DNA from: Candidatus Aenigmatarchaeota archaeon
Lineage (GTDB): Archaea; Aenigmatarchaeota; Aenigmatarchaeia; QMZP01; QMZT01
NCBI GenBank assembly: GCA_016932735.1
Contig: JAFGCI010000010.1
Coordinates: forward strand, 1-44,746
Length of the DNA stretch: 44,746 bases
Direction: 5' to 3'
Part shown: in pieces, positions 1 through 8,430 of the stretch
How positions within the stretch are numbered: position 1 is the first letter of the stretch
Layout: each line of letters opens with the position of its first letter
The notes under the pieces: generated by a model
What the model was told of the DNA's origin: nothing
What the model saw: only the letters and a program-made list of their open reading frames with translations
The model's database searches: none
Translations under genes and position numbers: made by a program

Positions 1-282
1 AATAAAACAGAATACAATTTATTGATGTTCTTATTAAAGAAAGATAAAAGCTTTACAGCAACACAAATTTCAGAATTAATGCAACTTGATAGAACGACTA
101 TTCAAAAAGCTATAAGTAATTTAGTTGAAAAAGAATTAGTAAAGCGAAAACAAAAAAACATTTCTGGCGGAGGTTATACTTTTTTGTATTTAATAGAAAA
201 TAAACAAGAGATTAAAAATAAGATAAAGGAAGTTATCCGTAAATGGTGCAAAGGAGTTGAAGAAGCTATTAATGAAATATAA
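1..282 (+). CDS. Winged-helix DNA-binding protein, 3' part (5' end outside window)
   Basis: The frame is open from base 1, so the gene begins before the window. The visible 93 codons read N-K-T-E-Y-N-L-L onward. The layout is that of a TrmB/MarR-like winged helix: a helix ending in LLKKDK, a helix-turn-helix (TATQISELMQLDRTTIQKAI), then a basic wing (KRKQKN) and a C-terminal helix with KWCKGVEEA. It probably regulates transcription; the target is unknown. It is very AT-rich and uses AAA for lysine throughout, unlike the AAG/AGG-rich genes to its right, so it may belong to a different or transferred segment. Family is confident at fold level only. Confidence 0.7.
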   Translation, partial: NKTEYNLLMFLLKKDKSFTATQISELMQLDRTTIQKAISNLVEKELVKRKQKNISGGGYTFLYLIENKQEIKNKIKEVIRKWCKGVEEAINEI

Positions 283-308
283 TCCTTTTGCGTAGTAGAA
301 GACTATCT

Positions 309-416
309 GTCCGAAGGACTAAAAGCCCCCTCTTAATAAATTTCTTTTACGAAGTAAAAGGCAATATGTGCGTATCACCTGGACTCCCCCTCTTTTGCTT
401 CTTTTTCTAAAAGAAG
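309..416. repeat. Three tri-loop hairpins
   Basis: Perfect stems with three-base loops: GTCC-GAA-GGAC at 309-319, CTTTTAC-GAA-GTAAAAG at 344-360 and CTTCTTTT-TCT-AAAAGAAG at 398-416. A similar GCAC-GAA-GTGC lies at 588-598. The last one, followed by no T-run on the plus strand, is not an obvious terminator. They look like small structural repeats rather than parts of a gene. Confidence 0.6.
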
Positions 417-459
417 AATGAGATTTAGACTAGTGAAAATTTAATTGCGTATAACATAT

Positions 460-529
460 GCAACTATGCGAAGTTCTGCGTAGCAGAATTTGGGAAAATG
501 GCGGGCTGAGCCGTTTTCCGCATAGTTGC
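460..529. repeat. Inverted repeat enclosing two hairpins
   Basis: An 11-bp perfect inverted repeat (460-470 with 519-529) encloses two smaller hairpins: TTCTGC-GTA-GCAGAA (474-488) and a 10-bp stem with one G-U pair (493-502 with 510-519, loop 503-509). The inner and outer stems share only base 519, so the whole can fold as a three-way junction of about 70 nt. Confidence 0.65.
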
Positions 530-530
530 T

Positions 531-953
531 GTTATTTGCCCTGAGCGACCCGAGGGAGCGAAAGCGCAAGCGTGGTCGAGGAGCGGAGCACGAAGTGCGA
601 GCACCGCAGAAGTCACAGGCTCCTGATCAGGGAATGGAGTTCCGTAGTTTCAGCGGCTTATTATCAATAAACCGTTATGCTGTACAACGCCAATTTAATT
701 ATTTCTACTCAGAACAATTAACAGGACCTCAGTTTCAATTCAGATTTATTTTCACAAGCCGCTGAAATTTTGATTAACGCTTGTTTGGCGATCGTGCGCA
801 GCATGTCGCCTACGCCGAAAGGCGTTTCCCAGCGGTCCGTTAATCGAAGGAACGTAATGGTTGAACAGTATGCTGGTTAACTTTCATAACAAGTAGCAAG
901 AGAGCCTGTGATTGCAAATAACAACTATTTAACGAATTTTATTCGTTATTTGC
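531..953. repeat. Nested inverted-repeat element, possible structured RNA
   Basis: Perfect complementary arms are nested in order: 531-539 with 914-922 (GTTATTTGC), 613-622 with 902-911 (TCACAGGCTC), and inside that two branches. These are 648-659 with 756-767 (TTTCAGCGGCTT) and 772-779 with 838-845 (GATTAACG). The last branch encloses 787-791/806-810 and a stem ACGCC-GAAA-GGCGT with a GNRA tetraloop (812-825). A further copy of GTTATTTGC at 945-953 can compete for the 914-922 arm. The arrangement suits either a multibranched RNA of about 390 nt or a palindromic mobile or replication element. It has no motif of RNase P RNA or SRP RNA that I can recognise. Confidence 0.5.
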
Positions 954-1017
954 GCCCGGTTAGGGCAGAAAGCGATATGCATGTTCACTTTTCATGTATT
1001 CATGTATTAGGATGTTA

Positions 1018-1025
1018 ATTTATAT
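1018..1025 (+). promoter_or_regulatory. TATA box of xerA
   Basis: TTTATATA centred about 30 nt upstream of the ATG at 1052, the spacing expected if transcription starts at or next to the start codon (leaderless mRNA). No ribosome binding site precedes any candidate start. Confidence 0.45.
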
Positions 1026-1051
1026 AGGCCGTGCTTTTATTTAGAATTTAT

Positions 1052-1861
1052 ATGATACACAGAGATTCCTGCCTGTCCTTTATGGAGAAGAGGTCTCTTC
1101 TGGCAAGGCTCTCCGATGAAATAAAGCTCAGAAGATATTCAAACGCGACCGGAAAAGCATATGCTTATATCGTTTCAAAGTTCCTCGATTCCGGACAGGG
1201 CCCGAAAGATTTCATGCTCTCTTATACGGGATTAGGCAAATCCTCTATGAGGACAGCTTATTTTGCCCTCCGGTTCTTCTATGTTCATGTTTTGAAAGAG
1301 GACTTTCGGGAAAATCTTCCTCTTGCAAGGTCTTCAGGAAAGCTTCCTGTTGTCCTCAGCAGGGAGGAGGTCCGCTTGATGCTCGATGTTACTGTGAATC
1401 CTAAGCACAGAACTGTTCTTTCCCTTCTTTATTACGCAGGTCTGAGGCTCTCAGAAGCAGGGAAGGTCAGCTGGGAGGATATTGATTTTGACAGGGGATG
1501 TATCCACATTAAGGGAGGAAAGGGCGATAAGGACAGGATCGTCTTCCTCCATGAGAATCTCAAAAAGAGCCTCATGAATCTGGATTCATCCAGAATCGGG
1601 AGGGTTCTATCTTCCGGGCGGGGAGGCCTTTACAACAAAAGGACAATACAGGTCATTGTCGGTAATGCGTCGGCAAAGGCGAGCATAGATAAGAACGTCA
1701 CGCCCCATACCCTCAGGCACAGCTTTGCTACCCATCTTCTTGAAGGCGGGGCAGACATACGCTTCATCCAGAAGCTTCTCGGCCACAAAGACCTCAAGAC
1801 CACGCAGGTCTATGCTCATGTGGCGAACAGTTCTCTTAGCAATCTTGCAAACCTTATTTGA
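1052..1861 (+). CDS. xerA: Tyrosine recombinase XerA
   Basis: Archaeal single-protein Xer recombinase, expected to resolve chromosome dimers at a dif site. The N-terminal SAM-like core-binding domain covers roughly residues 10-95. The catalytic domain shows the full set of active-site residues: Arg in YAGLRLSEA, Lys in KGGKGDKDR, His and Arg in HTLRHSFATHL, His in LLGHKDLKTT and the nucleophile Tyr in QVYAHV. It lacks the extra helix of integron integrases. The frame extends to a GTG at 1031; I prefer ATG 1052 because a TATA box sits 30 nt upstream, and ATG 1082 is a further option. The stop codon is followed 23 nt later by the RNase P p30 start, so the two genes probably form an operon. Confidence 0.93.
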   Translation: MIHRDSCLSFMEKRSLLARLSDEIKLRRYSNATGKAYAYIVSKFLDSGQGPKDFMLSYTGLGKSSMRTAYFALRFFYVHVLKEDFRENLPLARSSGKLPVVLSREEVRLMLDVTVNPKHRTVLSLLYYAGLRLSEAGKVSWEDIDFDRGCIHIKGGKGDKDRIVFLHENLKKSLMNLDSSRIGRVLSSGRGGLYNKRTIQVIVGNASAKASIDKNVTPHTLRHSFATHLLEGGADIRFIQKLLGHKDLKTTQVYAHVANSSLSNLANLI

Positions 1862-1884
1862 ATCAATCCATCCAAATATTCTTT

Positions 1885-2487
1885 ATGAAAAATGATTACG
1901 ATATCTGCTACTTCAATCACGAATCCCATGGAAAGATGGTGGAGAGGCTTAAGTCTTTCGGTTTCAAAGGAGCATACTTCCTGATAAAGTTCACCAACAA
2001 GAACGACTTCGAGAAATATCTTAATGATTTCAAGAACTCAGAGGCAAAGGACTTGGGCTGCAAGTCCTGCGTCCTTATCGAGACTGATAAGCCTGGAAAC
2101 ATACAGAAGATATGCCAGCAGGTCAAGGGAAAAGTTGATATTGTTGTCGTCCGCGGGCTCAATGAAGACGTATTTAGGAAAGCATCCGAGACTAAAGGGG
2201 TCGGAATGATAACCGGTTTTATCGACAAGGAGAACAAGCTTCTTGTTGACTATGTAACGATGAACTTCTGTAAAGAGAATAACGTCGCTGTCAATTTTGG
2301 ATTCTCAGAACTTCTGCAAAGAGAAGGCGTCGGCAGGGCCCACTTTGCCAAGGAAATGTTTGAAGCGGCAAAGATTGCAAGAAAAAGGAAAGCTCCTCTG
2401 ATGGTGTCAAGCCTTGCGGCGAATGAATGGGAGCTTCGCGGTAAAAGCGAGATTGAAGCATTCAGAAAGGTCTTAGGTCTTATCTAA
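1885..2487 (+). CDS. rnp3: RNase P protein component 3 (Rpp30 family)
   Basis: Protein subunit of archaeal RNase P, which trims the 5' leader of pre-tRNA together with an RNA subunit; the fold is a TIM barrel. Family marks are present: a central barrel strand DIVVVRGLNEDV, then VTMNFCKENNVAVNFGFSELL, the late GRAHFAKEM helix, and the end pattern SSLAANEWELRGKSEIEAFRKVLGLI with the conserved Arg. The 200-residue length from ATG 1885 is normal for the family. An in-frame TTG at 1858 overlaps the xerA stop and is less likely. The gene overlaps the 3' end of atpD, on the other strand, by 4 nt. Confidence 0.9.
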   Translation: MKNDYDICYFNHESHGKMVERLKSFGFKGAYFLIKFTNKNDFEKYLNDFKNSEAKDLGCKSCVLIETDKPGNIQKICQQVKGKVDIVVVRGLNEDVFRKASETKGVGMITGFIDKENKLLVDYVTMNFCKENNVAVNFGFSELLQREGVGRAHFAKEMFEAAKIARKRKAPLMVSSLAANEWELRGKSEIEAFRKVLGLI

Positions 2488-3131
2488 GTATTCATATCAT
2501 TCTGAATTCTGTCTTCCATCTTCCTCTTGATTACTTTCAATCGGAAGAAATTCTCCCTTTCAATCTCCTGCAGACGCAGGTCAATATATCTTTTGGTAAA
2601 GATGAGATTTGGAATCATGATATGTTCGAGGGAATTGGTTCTTCTCTTGACTTTCTTCGTTTCCTCGCCGATTCTTCTGACGCTTTCCTCGGCGACGATG
2701 AGCTTTACAAGGTTCTGATTGACCTTCATGAAGTTGCTCTGGGCTTCCTCAATCTTATGGGTTTCATGGAGGAGTATCTCTTTCTTAGGCTGTTCTACTT
2801 CCTTTTCCATGACCGGAATCTTGATGCCCATGACGTTCCTGAAGCCGAACTCTATATCGCCCATTTCAGGGGCGCTCTCTGCAATCGACTCTACAATTCC
2901 GCGGCCGGCGATTGCACGGGATTTTATGATGTTCTTTCGTCCCTCAACAAGCTCTTTTGTGAGCTCTCCTCGGACGCCTTTGGCCTGGTCTACGATTTTG
3001 AAGAACTCTGAAATCAGGGCGTCCCTTTTCTCCTTTAACAGCCTGTGCCCCTTGGTGGCTAGCTTTATCTTCCTGTTGGTCTTTATGAGATCCATCCTCG
3101 TGAGATGGACTCCGGATATTATCTTCGGCAT
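2484..3131 (-). CDS. atpD: A-type ATP synthase subunit D
   Basis: Central stalk (rotor) subunit of the archaeal ATP synthase, a long antiparallel coiled coil inside the A3B3 head. The start VHLTRMDLIKTNRKIKLATKGHRLLKEKRD region and the C-terminal RRTNSLEHIMIPNL motif are typical; 215 residues is the usual size. It is the last gene of the operon, 12 nt after atpB. Its end overlaps the RNase P p30 gene on the opposite strand by 4 nt, so the operon must terminate inside or beyond a convergent gene. Confidence 0.96.
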   Translation of the reverse strand: MPKIISGVHLTRMDLIKTNRKIKLATKGHRLLKEKRDALISEFFKIVDQAKGVRGELTKELVEGRKNIIKSRAIAGRGIVESIAESAPEMGDIEFGFRNVMGIKIPVMEKEVEQPKKEILLHETHKIEEAQSNFMKVNQNLVKLIVAEESVRRIGEETKKVKRRTNSLEHIMIPNLIFTKRYIDLRLQEIERENFFRLKVIKRKMEDRIQNDMNT

Positions 3132-3143
3132 CTTTCTTCAACC

Positions 3144-4625
3144 TTATTTTTTCTTCGGCTTTTTAGCCGGAGCAGTATTTGGTTTTTCATCCTTTTTTTC
3201 TCTTTCTTTGGGAGCGGCCGATTCGGTCTTTTTCGTTTCTGTCTTCGCCTTTTTCGGATGGAATTTATCAAGTATATCAGGCCTTATCCTCTTTATCTCC
3301 CTTTCCGGAAGCTGGCTTACGAGCTCCCATCCAATCGATAAAGTATCGGTTATTGTCCTGTCATCGGATTTTGATTGATTGACGAACTCGCCTTCAAACC
3401 TGTCGGCAAACTTCAGAAGGAACTTATCAGTTTCGCTCAAAGCCTCCTCGCCGACGACGGCGACAAGGTCTCTTAAGTCTCTTCCCTCTGCATATGAAGC
3501 ATACATCTGGTTGGAAAGGTCTGCATGGTCTTCTCTTGTCCTCTCCTTCCCGATGCCCCTTTGCATCAGTCTCGAAAGCGATGGCATTACATCTACAGGC
3601 GGATAAATCCCCTTCCTGTGAAGCTGGTTGCTCATTACTATCTGGCCTTCCGTTATGTAGCCGGTCAGATCAGGAATCGGGTGCGTTATGTCCTCGTTAG
3701 GCATCGTAAGTATCGGAAGCTGTGTGATGCTTCCCTTCTTGTCCTGTATCATTCCCGCCCTTTCATAAAGGCCTGCAAGGTCTGTATACATGTAACCCGG
3801 ATATCCTCTTCTTCCCGGGACTTCCTCTCTTGCTGCCGCGACTTCACGAAGAGCCTCGCAGTAGTTTGTCAAATCTGTCAGGATGACAAGGACATGCATT
3901 CCGTGTTCGAATGCAAGGAACTCGGCAGTCGTAAGAGCAAGCCTCGGTGTGATTATCCTTTCGATTGTGGGATCGTCTGCAAGGTTCAGGAATGTGACTA
4001 TCCTTTCCAAAGCTCCTGTCCTTTCGAAATCATCCCTGAAGAAATTGGCTTCTTCGGATGTAATGCCCATTGCAGCGAAGACTACAGCAAAGTTTTCTCC
4101 TTTTCCCGGAACCTTTGCCTGCCTTGCAATCTGGGCCGCAAGCTCATTATGCGGAAGCCCTGATGCTGAGAATATGGGAAGTTTCTGTCCCCTGACAAGG
4201 GTATTCATGCCGTCGATTGATGATATTCCTGTCTGGATGAAATCCTTTGGATATAATCTTACAACAGGATTTATTGGATTCCCGTTTATGTCAAGCCTGT
4301 TCTCGGGTATTATCTCTTTCTTCCCGTCCCTCGGCCTTCCGGCGCCGTCAAAAATCCTTCCCAGCATGCTCTTTCCGACAGCTATCTTCATTGTCTCCCC
4401 AAGGAACTTGACCTTTGTATTCTTTGTATCGATTCCGCTTGTTCCCTCAAAGACCTGAATGACTGCCTTGTCTTCCATGCTGTCAAGGACCTGGCCGTGC
4501 CTCTTCTCGCCTTTTCCGGTCGTTATCTCAACGACTTCCCCGTATTTGACTTCCGTGACCTTGTCAACGATTACGAGAGGCCCTGAAACGTTTGTTATGC
4601 TTGAATATTCTCTGACTGCCATCAT
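3144..4625 (-). CDS. atpB: A-type ATP synthase subunit B (regulatory head subunit)
   Basis: Non-catalytic nucleotide-binding head subunit, alternating with subunit A in the A3B3 hexamer. The P-loop position is degenerate ([17 protein letters not shown]), as expected for B, and the family motifs [13 protein letters not shown] and [19 protein letters not shown] are present. The last 40 or so residues are a Lys/Glu/Pro-rich unstructured tail (ends APAKKPKKK), longer than usual for B subunits. ATG 4625 and ATG 4622 are both possible behind the GGTGAT binding site; an in-frame GTG lies at 4631. It starts about 57 nt after atpA. Confidence 0.97.
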   Translation of the reverse strand: MMAVREYSSITNVSGPLVIVDKVTEVKYGEVVEITTGKGEKRHGQVLDSMEDKAVIQVFEGTSGIDTKNTKVKFLGETMKIAVGKSMLGRIFDGAGRPRDGKKEIIPENRLDINGNPINPVVRLYPKDFIQTGISSIDGMNTLVRGQKLPIFSASGLPHNELAAQIARQAKVPGKGENFAVVFAAMGITSEEANFFRDDFERTGALERIVTFLNLADDPTIERIITPRLALTTAEFLAFEHGMHVLVILTDLTNYCEALREVAAAREEVPGRRGYPGYMYTDLAGLYERAGMIQDKKGSITQLPILTMPNEDITHPIPDLTGYITEGQIVMSNQLHRKGIYPPVDVMPSLSRLMQRGIGKERTREDHADLSNQMYASYAEGRDLRDLVAVVGEEALSETDKFLLKFADRFEGEFVNQSKSDDRTITDTLSIGWELVSQLPEREIKRIRPDILDKFHPKKAKTETKKTESAAPKEREKKDEKPNTAPAKKPKKK

Positions 4626-4682
4626 AATCACCTTCTATTTCGCTATCAAATTGTTAACGGATTTCGCTAAGTTAAACCTATA

Positions 4683-6449
4683 TTAGCGAACATCTAACTG
4701 ACTCTTTGCTCCTTTGATTTCCTCGACCTTCTCTTCCATCTTCCTGTAATTGGACGCAAAGGCCTTCTCATCCATGTACTTCATCTTAGAGATGTCATCA
4801 ATGACAGATGATTTCATTATCTCTGAAATGGTCTGTCCTTTGGACAAAGCCATCTGGGATGACTCATTGAACTTGAGGATGATGCTGAGCATCTTGTACT
4901 GCTTCTCAAGAGGGCAGTATGTATCAACATCATGGAATGCGTTCTGCTGGAGGAAGTCTTCCCTTAGCATGCGCGCGACCTCAAGGACCGCCCTCTCCCT
5001 TTCCGGAAGGGCGTCAAGACCTACGAGCTGGACAATTTCCTTGAGCTCGGACTCCTTCTGGAGGATTCCCATTGCATCATCCCTCAGAATCATCCAGTCT
5101 TTCGAGACGTTCTTCTCGAACCATTTTGAGACCTTGTCCTTGTAAAGAGAATATGATGTAAGCCAGTTGATTGCGGGGAAATGACGCCTGTCTGCAAGCG
5201 ATGAATCGAGCGCCCAGAATACCCTTGTGATTTTCAGAGTGTTCTGTGTGACCGGTTCGGAGAAGTCTCCTCCCGGCGGGGATACTGCACCTATTACACT
5301 GACGGAGCCATATCTTTTTCCGCTTCCAAGAGTCTCTACCCTTCCTGCCCTTTCATAGAACTCAGCGAGCCTTGATGCAAGATGAGCCGGATAACCTTCC
5401 TCACCAGGCATCTCTTCCAGACGTGACGAAATCTCTCTCATGGCCTCGGCCCATCTGGATGTCGAGTCGGCCATTAAAGCCGCATCGTAACCCATGTCCC
5501 TGTAGTATTCTGCAATCGTCATTCCCGTGTAAACTGAAGCCTCTCTTGCAGCTACAGGCATGTTTGATGTGTTTGCAATCATGGATGTCTTTTCCATAAG
5601 CGGTAACTTGTTCACCGGATCCTGAAGATGAGGGAATTCCTGAAGAACTTCAGTCATCTCGTTTCCTCTTTCACCGCAACCAATGTAGACTATGATATCG
5701 GCGTCTACCCACTTAGCAAGCTGGTGCTGGGAAACTGTCTTTCCCGTCCCGAACCCGCCGGGTATGGCTGCAGTCCCGCCCTTTACGAGAGGGAAGAAAG
5801 TATCAAAAATCCTCTGTCCGCTTATCAGCGGTATTTCTGGAGGAAGCTTCTTCATAAATGGTCTCGGCTTCCTGATAGGCCATTTATGGGAAGATTTTAT
5901 TTCATAGACTTTTCCATCAGAATCTTTGACCTTGCATATGACTTCCTCGACTGTGTATTTGCCGGAAGATGCAATCCAGTCTATCGTCCCGTTTACTTTG
6001 TAAGGGACAAGCACCCTGTTTTTTATGATTTTGGTTTCGGGTATTTCTGCTATTATATCTCCCTGCGATACTTTGTCGCCCTTCTTTTTTAAAGGAGCAA
6101 AATCCCATTTTTTCTTCTTGTCAATCGAGGAAACAGTGATTCCTCTCGCAATGAAATTGCCGGAAGCCTCTTTGATAAGTTCAAGCGGCCTCTGGACCCC
6201 GTCGTAAATGGATTTGAGGACTCCGGGACCAAGCTCTACTGAAAGGGGCATTCCCGTTCCATCGACCGGCTCCCCCGGCTTCAGGCCCGTCGTCTCCTCG
6301 TAGACCTGGATGGAAGCGACATCGTTCCTGAGCCTGATTATCTCTCCGAGCAGATTTTCTTTTCCTACCCGGACAAGCTCGTAAATGCTGTGCCCGTCCA
6401 TTCCGCTTGCTTCAACAAGTGATCCTGCAATCCTTACAATCTTACCCAT
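4683..6449 (-). CDS. atpA: A-type ATP synthase subunit A (catalytic)
   Basis: Catalytic head subunit that makes or hydrolyses ATP. The Walker A loop GGFGTGKT is at residues 231-238, followed by [11 protein letters not shown] with the catalytic Glu and by the [20 protein letters not shown] segment. The A-specific non-homologous insert lies around residues 110-190. At 588 residues it is full length. ATG 6449 is preceded by a GGTGGTAT ribosome binding region. It lies 83 nt after atpF and before atpB in the same operon. Confidence 0.97.
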   Translation of the reverse strand: MGKIVRIAGSLVEASGMDGHSIYELVRVGKENLLGEIIRLRNDVASIQVYEETTGLKPGEPVDGTGMPLSVELGPGVLKSIYDGVQRPLELIKEASGNFIARGITVSSIDKKKKWDFAPLKKKGDKVSQGDIIAEIPETKIIKNRVLVPYKVNGTIDWIASSGKYTVEEVICKVKDSDGKVYEIKSSHKWPIRKPRPFMKKLPPEIPLISGQRIFDTFFPLVKGGTAAIPGGFGTGKTVSQHQLAKWVDADIIVYIGCGERGNEMTEVLQEFPHLQDPVNKLPLMEKTSMIANTSNMPVAAREASVYTGMTIAEYYRDMGYDAALMADSTSRWAEAMREISSRLEEMPGEEGYPAHLASRLAEFYERAGRVETLGSGKRYGSVSVIGAVSPPGGDFSEPVTQNTLKITRVFWALDSSLADRRHFPAINWLTSYSLYKDKVSKWFEKNVSKDWMILRDDAMGILQKESELKEIVQLVGLDALPERERAVLEVARMLREDFLQQNAFHDVDTYCPLEKQYKMLSIILKFNESSQMALSKGQTISEIMKSSVIDDISKMKYMDEKAFASNYRKMEEKVEEIKGAKSQLDVR

Positions 6450-6532
6450 AATACCACCTTATGATTTCTCCCAATTCAAATTTCATAGTTAATCTCAATT
6501 TGAGTTCCGTGAAAGCGCATGCTCTCCGTCTT

Positions 6533-6820
6533 TCAGGATGTTTCAAATCCTATAACATCTCGAATCATGCGGGAGACCATATCTTCGCCACCGCCTTCCT
6601 CATCCGGAATCTCAATAACCATTTTCTCTTTCATTTTCGAAAGAGCATCCCTTGCTTTATTGCGAAGTCTGGCCGAGATGACTATGATATCCACATCATG
6701 CGGAACATTCCTTACAACATCTGTTACATTCTCTTCGGTTGCCCGCCTGCAGTTCTTAAGACCCGCAAGCTTCATGCCTGTTACTGTCGTTTCATCCCCG
6801 ATAACTATCATTTTTGTCAT
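6533..6820 (-). CDS. atpF: A-type ATP synthase subunit F
   Basis: Small rotor subunit at the tip of the central stalk, 95 residues with a Rossmann-like fold. MTKMIVIGDETTVTGMKLAG is the typical start and VDIIVISARLRNKARDAL the central strand-helix; the end is an acidic then helical segment. It overlaps the end of atpE by 4 nt, which suggests coupled translation. An 83-nt gap separates it from atpA. Confidence 0.93.
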   Translation of the reverse strand: MTKMIVIGDETTVTGMKLAGLKNCRRATEENVTDVVRNVPHDVDIIVISARLRNKARDALSKMKEKMVIEIPDEEGGGEDMVSRMIRDVIGFETS

Positions 6821-7359
6821 GCAAAAAGCACCCTGGCTATTTCGTGCCTCTTTGTGGATTTTATCTGCTCCATCCTTTCTCTGAGCGTGTTGACCGCCAT
6901 TTCTTTTCCGTCTTTGCTCTTTAGAACGACGCCAAAATCGTTGATATCGGCGGCTTCTGCCTCCGGAAGGAATTTCGAATATTTCCTGTCAACAAAAACC
7001 TTTGCGCTTCCCATATCCCTTTTTGCTTCATTGGCAAGCTTCTCCAGCATTTTCTTCTTTTCCGCATCGCTGGAGTTTAGTATCATTTTCTCAGCTGAAT
7101 TGAAGGTCTCTTCAATCAGTTTGTGCTTCCTTTCATCTATAATGTCCCTTGCTTCCATCTTTGCATGGGACATTATCCTTTCCCTTATAAGAAACGACTC
7201 CGTTTTGGCTTTATGGAGAATGTCATTCGAAAGGGACTTTGCCTCTTCCTCATACTTCTTCCTGATTTTCCCGATTTCGGATTCGCATGACTTTTTGAGT
7301 TGTTCAGTCTCCTTTCTGCCTTCTTCTTCTATGCTTTTTAGCAATGTTTCCATACTCAT
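6817..7359 (-). CDS. atpE: A-type ATP synthase subunit E
   Basis: Peripheral stalk subunit that pairs with subunit H to hold the head against rotation. Residues 1-100 are a charged coiled coil (LKSIEEEGRKETEQLKKSC onward). The C-terminal globular part carries KVFVDRKYSKFL and DFGVVLKSKDGKEMAVNTLRERM-type sequence, as in the E family. Length 180 is slightly short but normal. It overlaps atpC (upstream) and atpF (downstream) by 4 nt each. Here E follows C, the reverse of the common archaeal E-C order. Confidence 0.93.
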   Translation of the reverse strand: MSMETLLKSIEEEGRKETEQLKKSCESEIGKIRKKYEEEAKSLSNDILHKAKTESFLIRERIMSHAKMEARDIIDERKHKLIEETFNSAEKMILNSSDAEKKKMLEKLANEAKRDMGSAKVFVDRKYSKFLPEAEAADINDFGVVLKSKDGKEMAVNTLRERMEQIKSTKRHEIARVLFA

Positions 7360-8420
7360 ACGCGCACCAACATTTCCTTAATTTCATTTGCCGGTATTTT
7401 GCCGGCGATGCATACAATAATCCTTCTGAGGTTCTTGACTTCCATCCTTTTCCTTGCAATGAAAAGTATTATCGAGCTCATACTCAACGGCCTGAAAAGC
7501 GCATCGTCAGCGAACCTCTTTATTATGACACCGTTGAGAAGGTTTTCAAGCTTTATGAACGAACCCGTCTTTCCAAAGTGCTCAATTCCTTCCTTTGCGG
7601 CATTATAGAACGGCGTCCTGCTCAGTATATTGAGAGCTTCCTCGTTTGAGCCTTCAGCCATTGCCTTGAACATCTTCTTTGTGACATACTTTCCCCCTTC
7701 AATGAAAACGTTTTCCTCATCAATGTGCTCCTCCATTATGCGGAGGGCGTAAGTGATGTTCATCACGTCGACATTCTTTGCTATATATGACTGGAGGTCG
7801 GGCGACATTACATCTTTAAGCGACAGCCAGTCCTTCGCAAGCATCTTCTCAAGCTTCACCTCAAGGGGTATCGTGCTGTCCATATTTTTATAATCGTCCA
7901 GCTCGTCTTTAAGGCCTTCTCTGTATTTCGCGTCAAGGTTCCCAGTCATTTTTTCAACCGACCCGGATTCCACGAGCTCCCGGACGTATTCACTGCTCCA
8001 TTTGCACGGGCTGAGCATTCTTGCAGTATCTTCCGGATTCGCTCCCGAATGCAGCATCCTGATTATTATCTGGAGATTCGATGTCTCTATATAGCCCAGC
8101 GTCATTTTCTCCAGCGTCATTCTGTCACCCTGGGGCAGGGTGGCTGCTATCTCGTTATATACCCTGAGGAAGTTCGAGAGGACTCCTTTCTCAAGCAAAT
8201 CCTGGTCCACTCTTTTCCCCATGGCGCCCTGTATATCCTGCTCATACTCTGTTCCCGCAAGGAAAGCCACAAGCTCGTCAAGGTTCTTGAACAGGGCAAG
8301 GTTTTCCGTCTGGTGGTAAGTGAGAAGTTTGGAGTGCTTCCCGCTCACAACGCCATAAGCATAGGAATAGTCTCCTCCCTTCCTCTTTAGCAGTGATACA
8401 AGTTTAGGTCTCAATATCAC
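7356..8420 (-). CDS. atpC: A-type ATP synthase subunit C (V-type d homologue)
   Basis: Funnel-shaped, nearly all-helical subunit that seats the central stalk on the proteolipid ring. YSYAYGVVSGKHSKLLTYHQ at the start, the three repeated helical bundles with KMTLGYIETSNLQIIIRMLHSG, and the closing segment with FIARKRMEVKNLRRIIVCIAGKI are the family marks (354 residues). It sits 10 nt after the proteolipid gene and overlaps atpE by 4 nt. Confidence 0.93.
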   Translation of the reverse strand: MILRPKLVSLLKRKGGDYSYAYGVVSGKHSKLLTYHQTENLALFKNLDELVAFLAGTEYEQDIQGAMGKRVDQDLLEKGVLSNFLRVYNEIAATLPQGDRMTLEKMTLGYIETSNLQIIIRMLHSGANPEDTARMLSPCKWSSEYVRELVESGSVEKMTGNLDAKYREGLKDELDDYKNMDSTIPLEVKLEKMLAKDWLSLKDVMSPDLQSYIAKNVDVMNITYALRIMEEHIDEENVFIEGGKYVTKKMFKAMAEGSNEEALNILSRTPFYNAAKEGIEHFGKTGSFIKLENLLNGVIIKRFADDALFRPLSMSSIILFIARKRMEVKNLRRIIVCIAGKIPANEIKEMLVRV

Positions 8421-8430
8421 ACCTTCGTCT

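Larger units (their letters stand above)
283..1017. other. Gene-free, hairpin-rich intergenic region
   Basis: About 735 nt with no convincing gene. The one plus-strand reading frame here (526-765) has low-complexity Arg-rich composition, no ribosome binding site and runs through inverted repeats, so I do not call it. The segment instead holds short perfect hairpins (309-319, 344-360, 398-416, 460-529) and a nested set of inverted repeats (531-922). The pentad CCCCC followed by TCTT occurs twice, near 326 and 385, each shortly after GGACT. Confidence 0.6.

Noticed and set aside
526-765. 79-codon plus-strand reading frame
   Set aside because: No RBS or TATA placement, Arg/Gln-rich low-complexity translation, and it runs through the arms of the inverted repeats.
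531-922. RNase P RNA, SRP RNA or group II intron
   Set aside because: None of the conserved core motifs could be found, and no reverse transcriptase is nearby. Only the general structure is supported.
443-953. Integron attC sites or a cassette array, given a tyrosine recombinase next door
   Set aside because: The hairpins lack the GTTRRRY/RYYYAAC cores, and the recombinase lacks the integron-specific insert and looks like XerA.
1010-1050. Archaeal dif site next to xerA
   Set aside because: There is an AT-rich stretch around ATATAGGCCGT but no two matching 11-bp arms with a central spacer.
6461-7381. 306-codon open frame on the plus strand
   Set aside because: It lies antisense to atpF and atpE, which are clearly real; its composition is that of a reverse-strand shadow.
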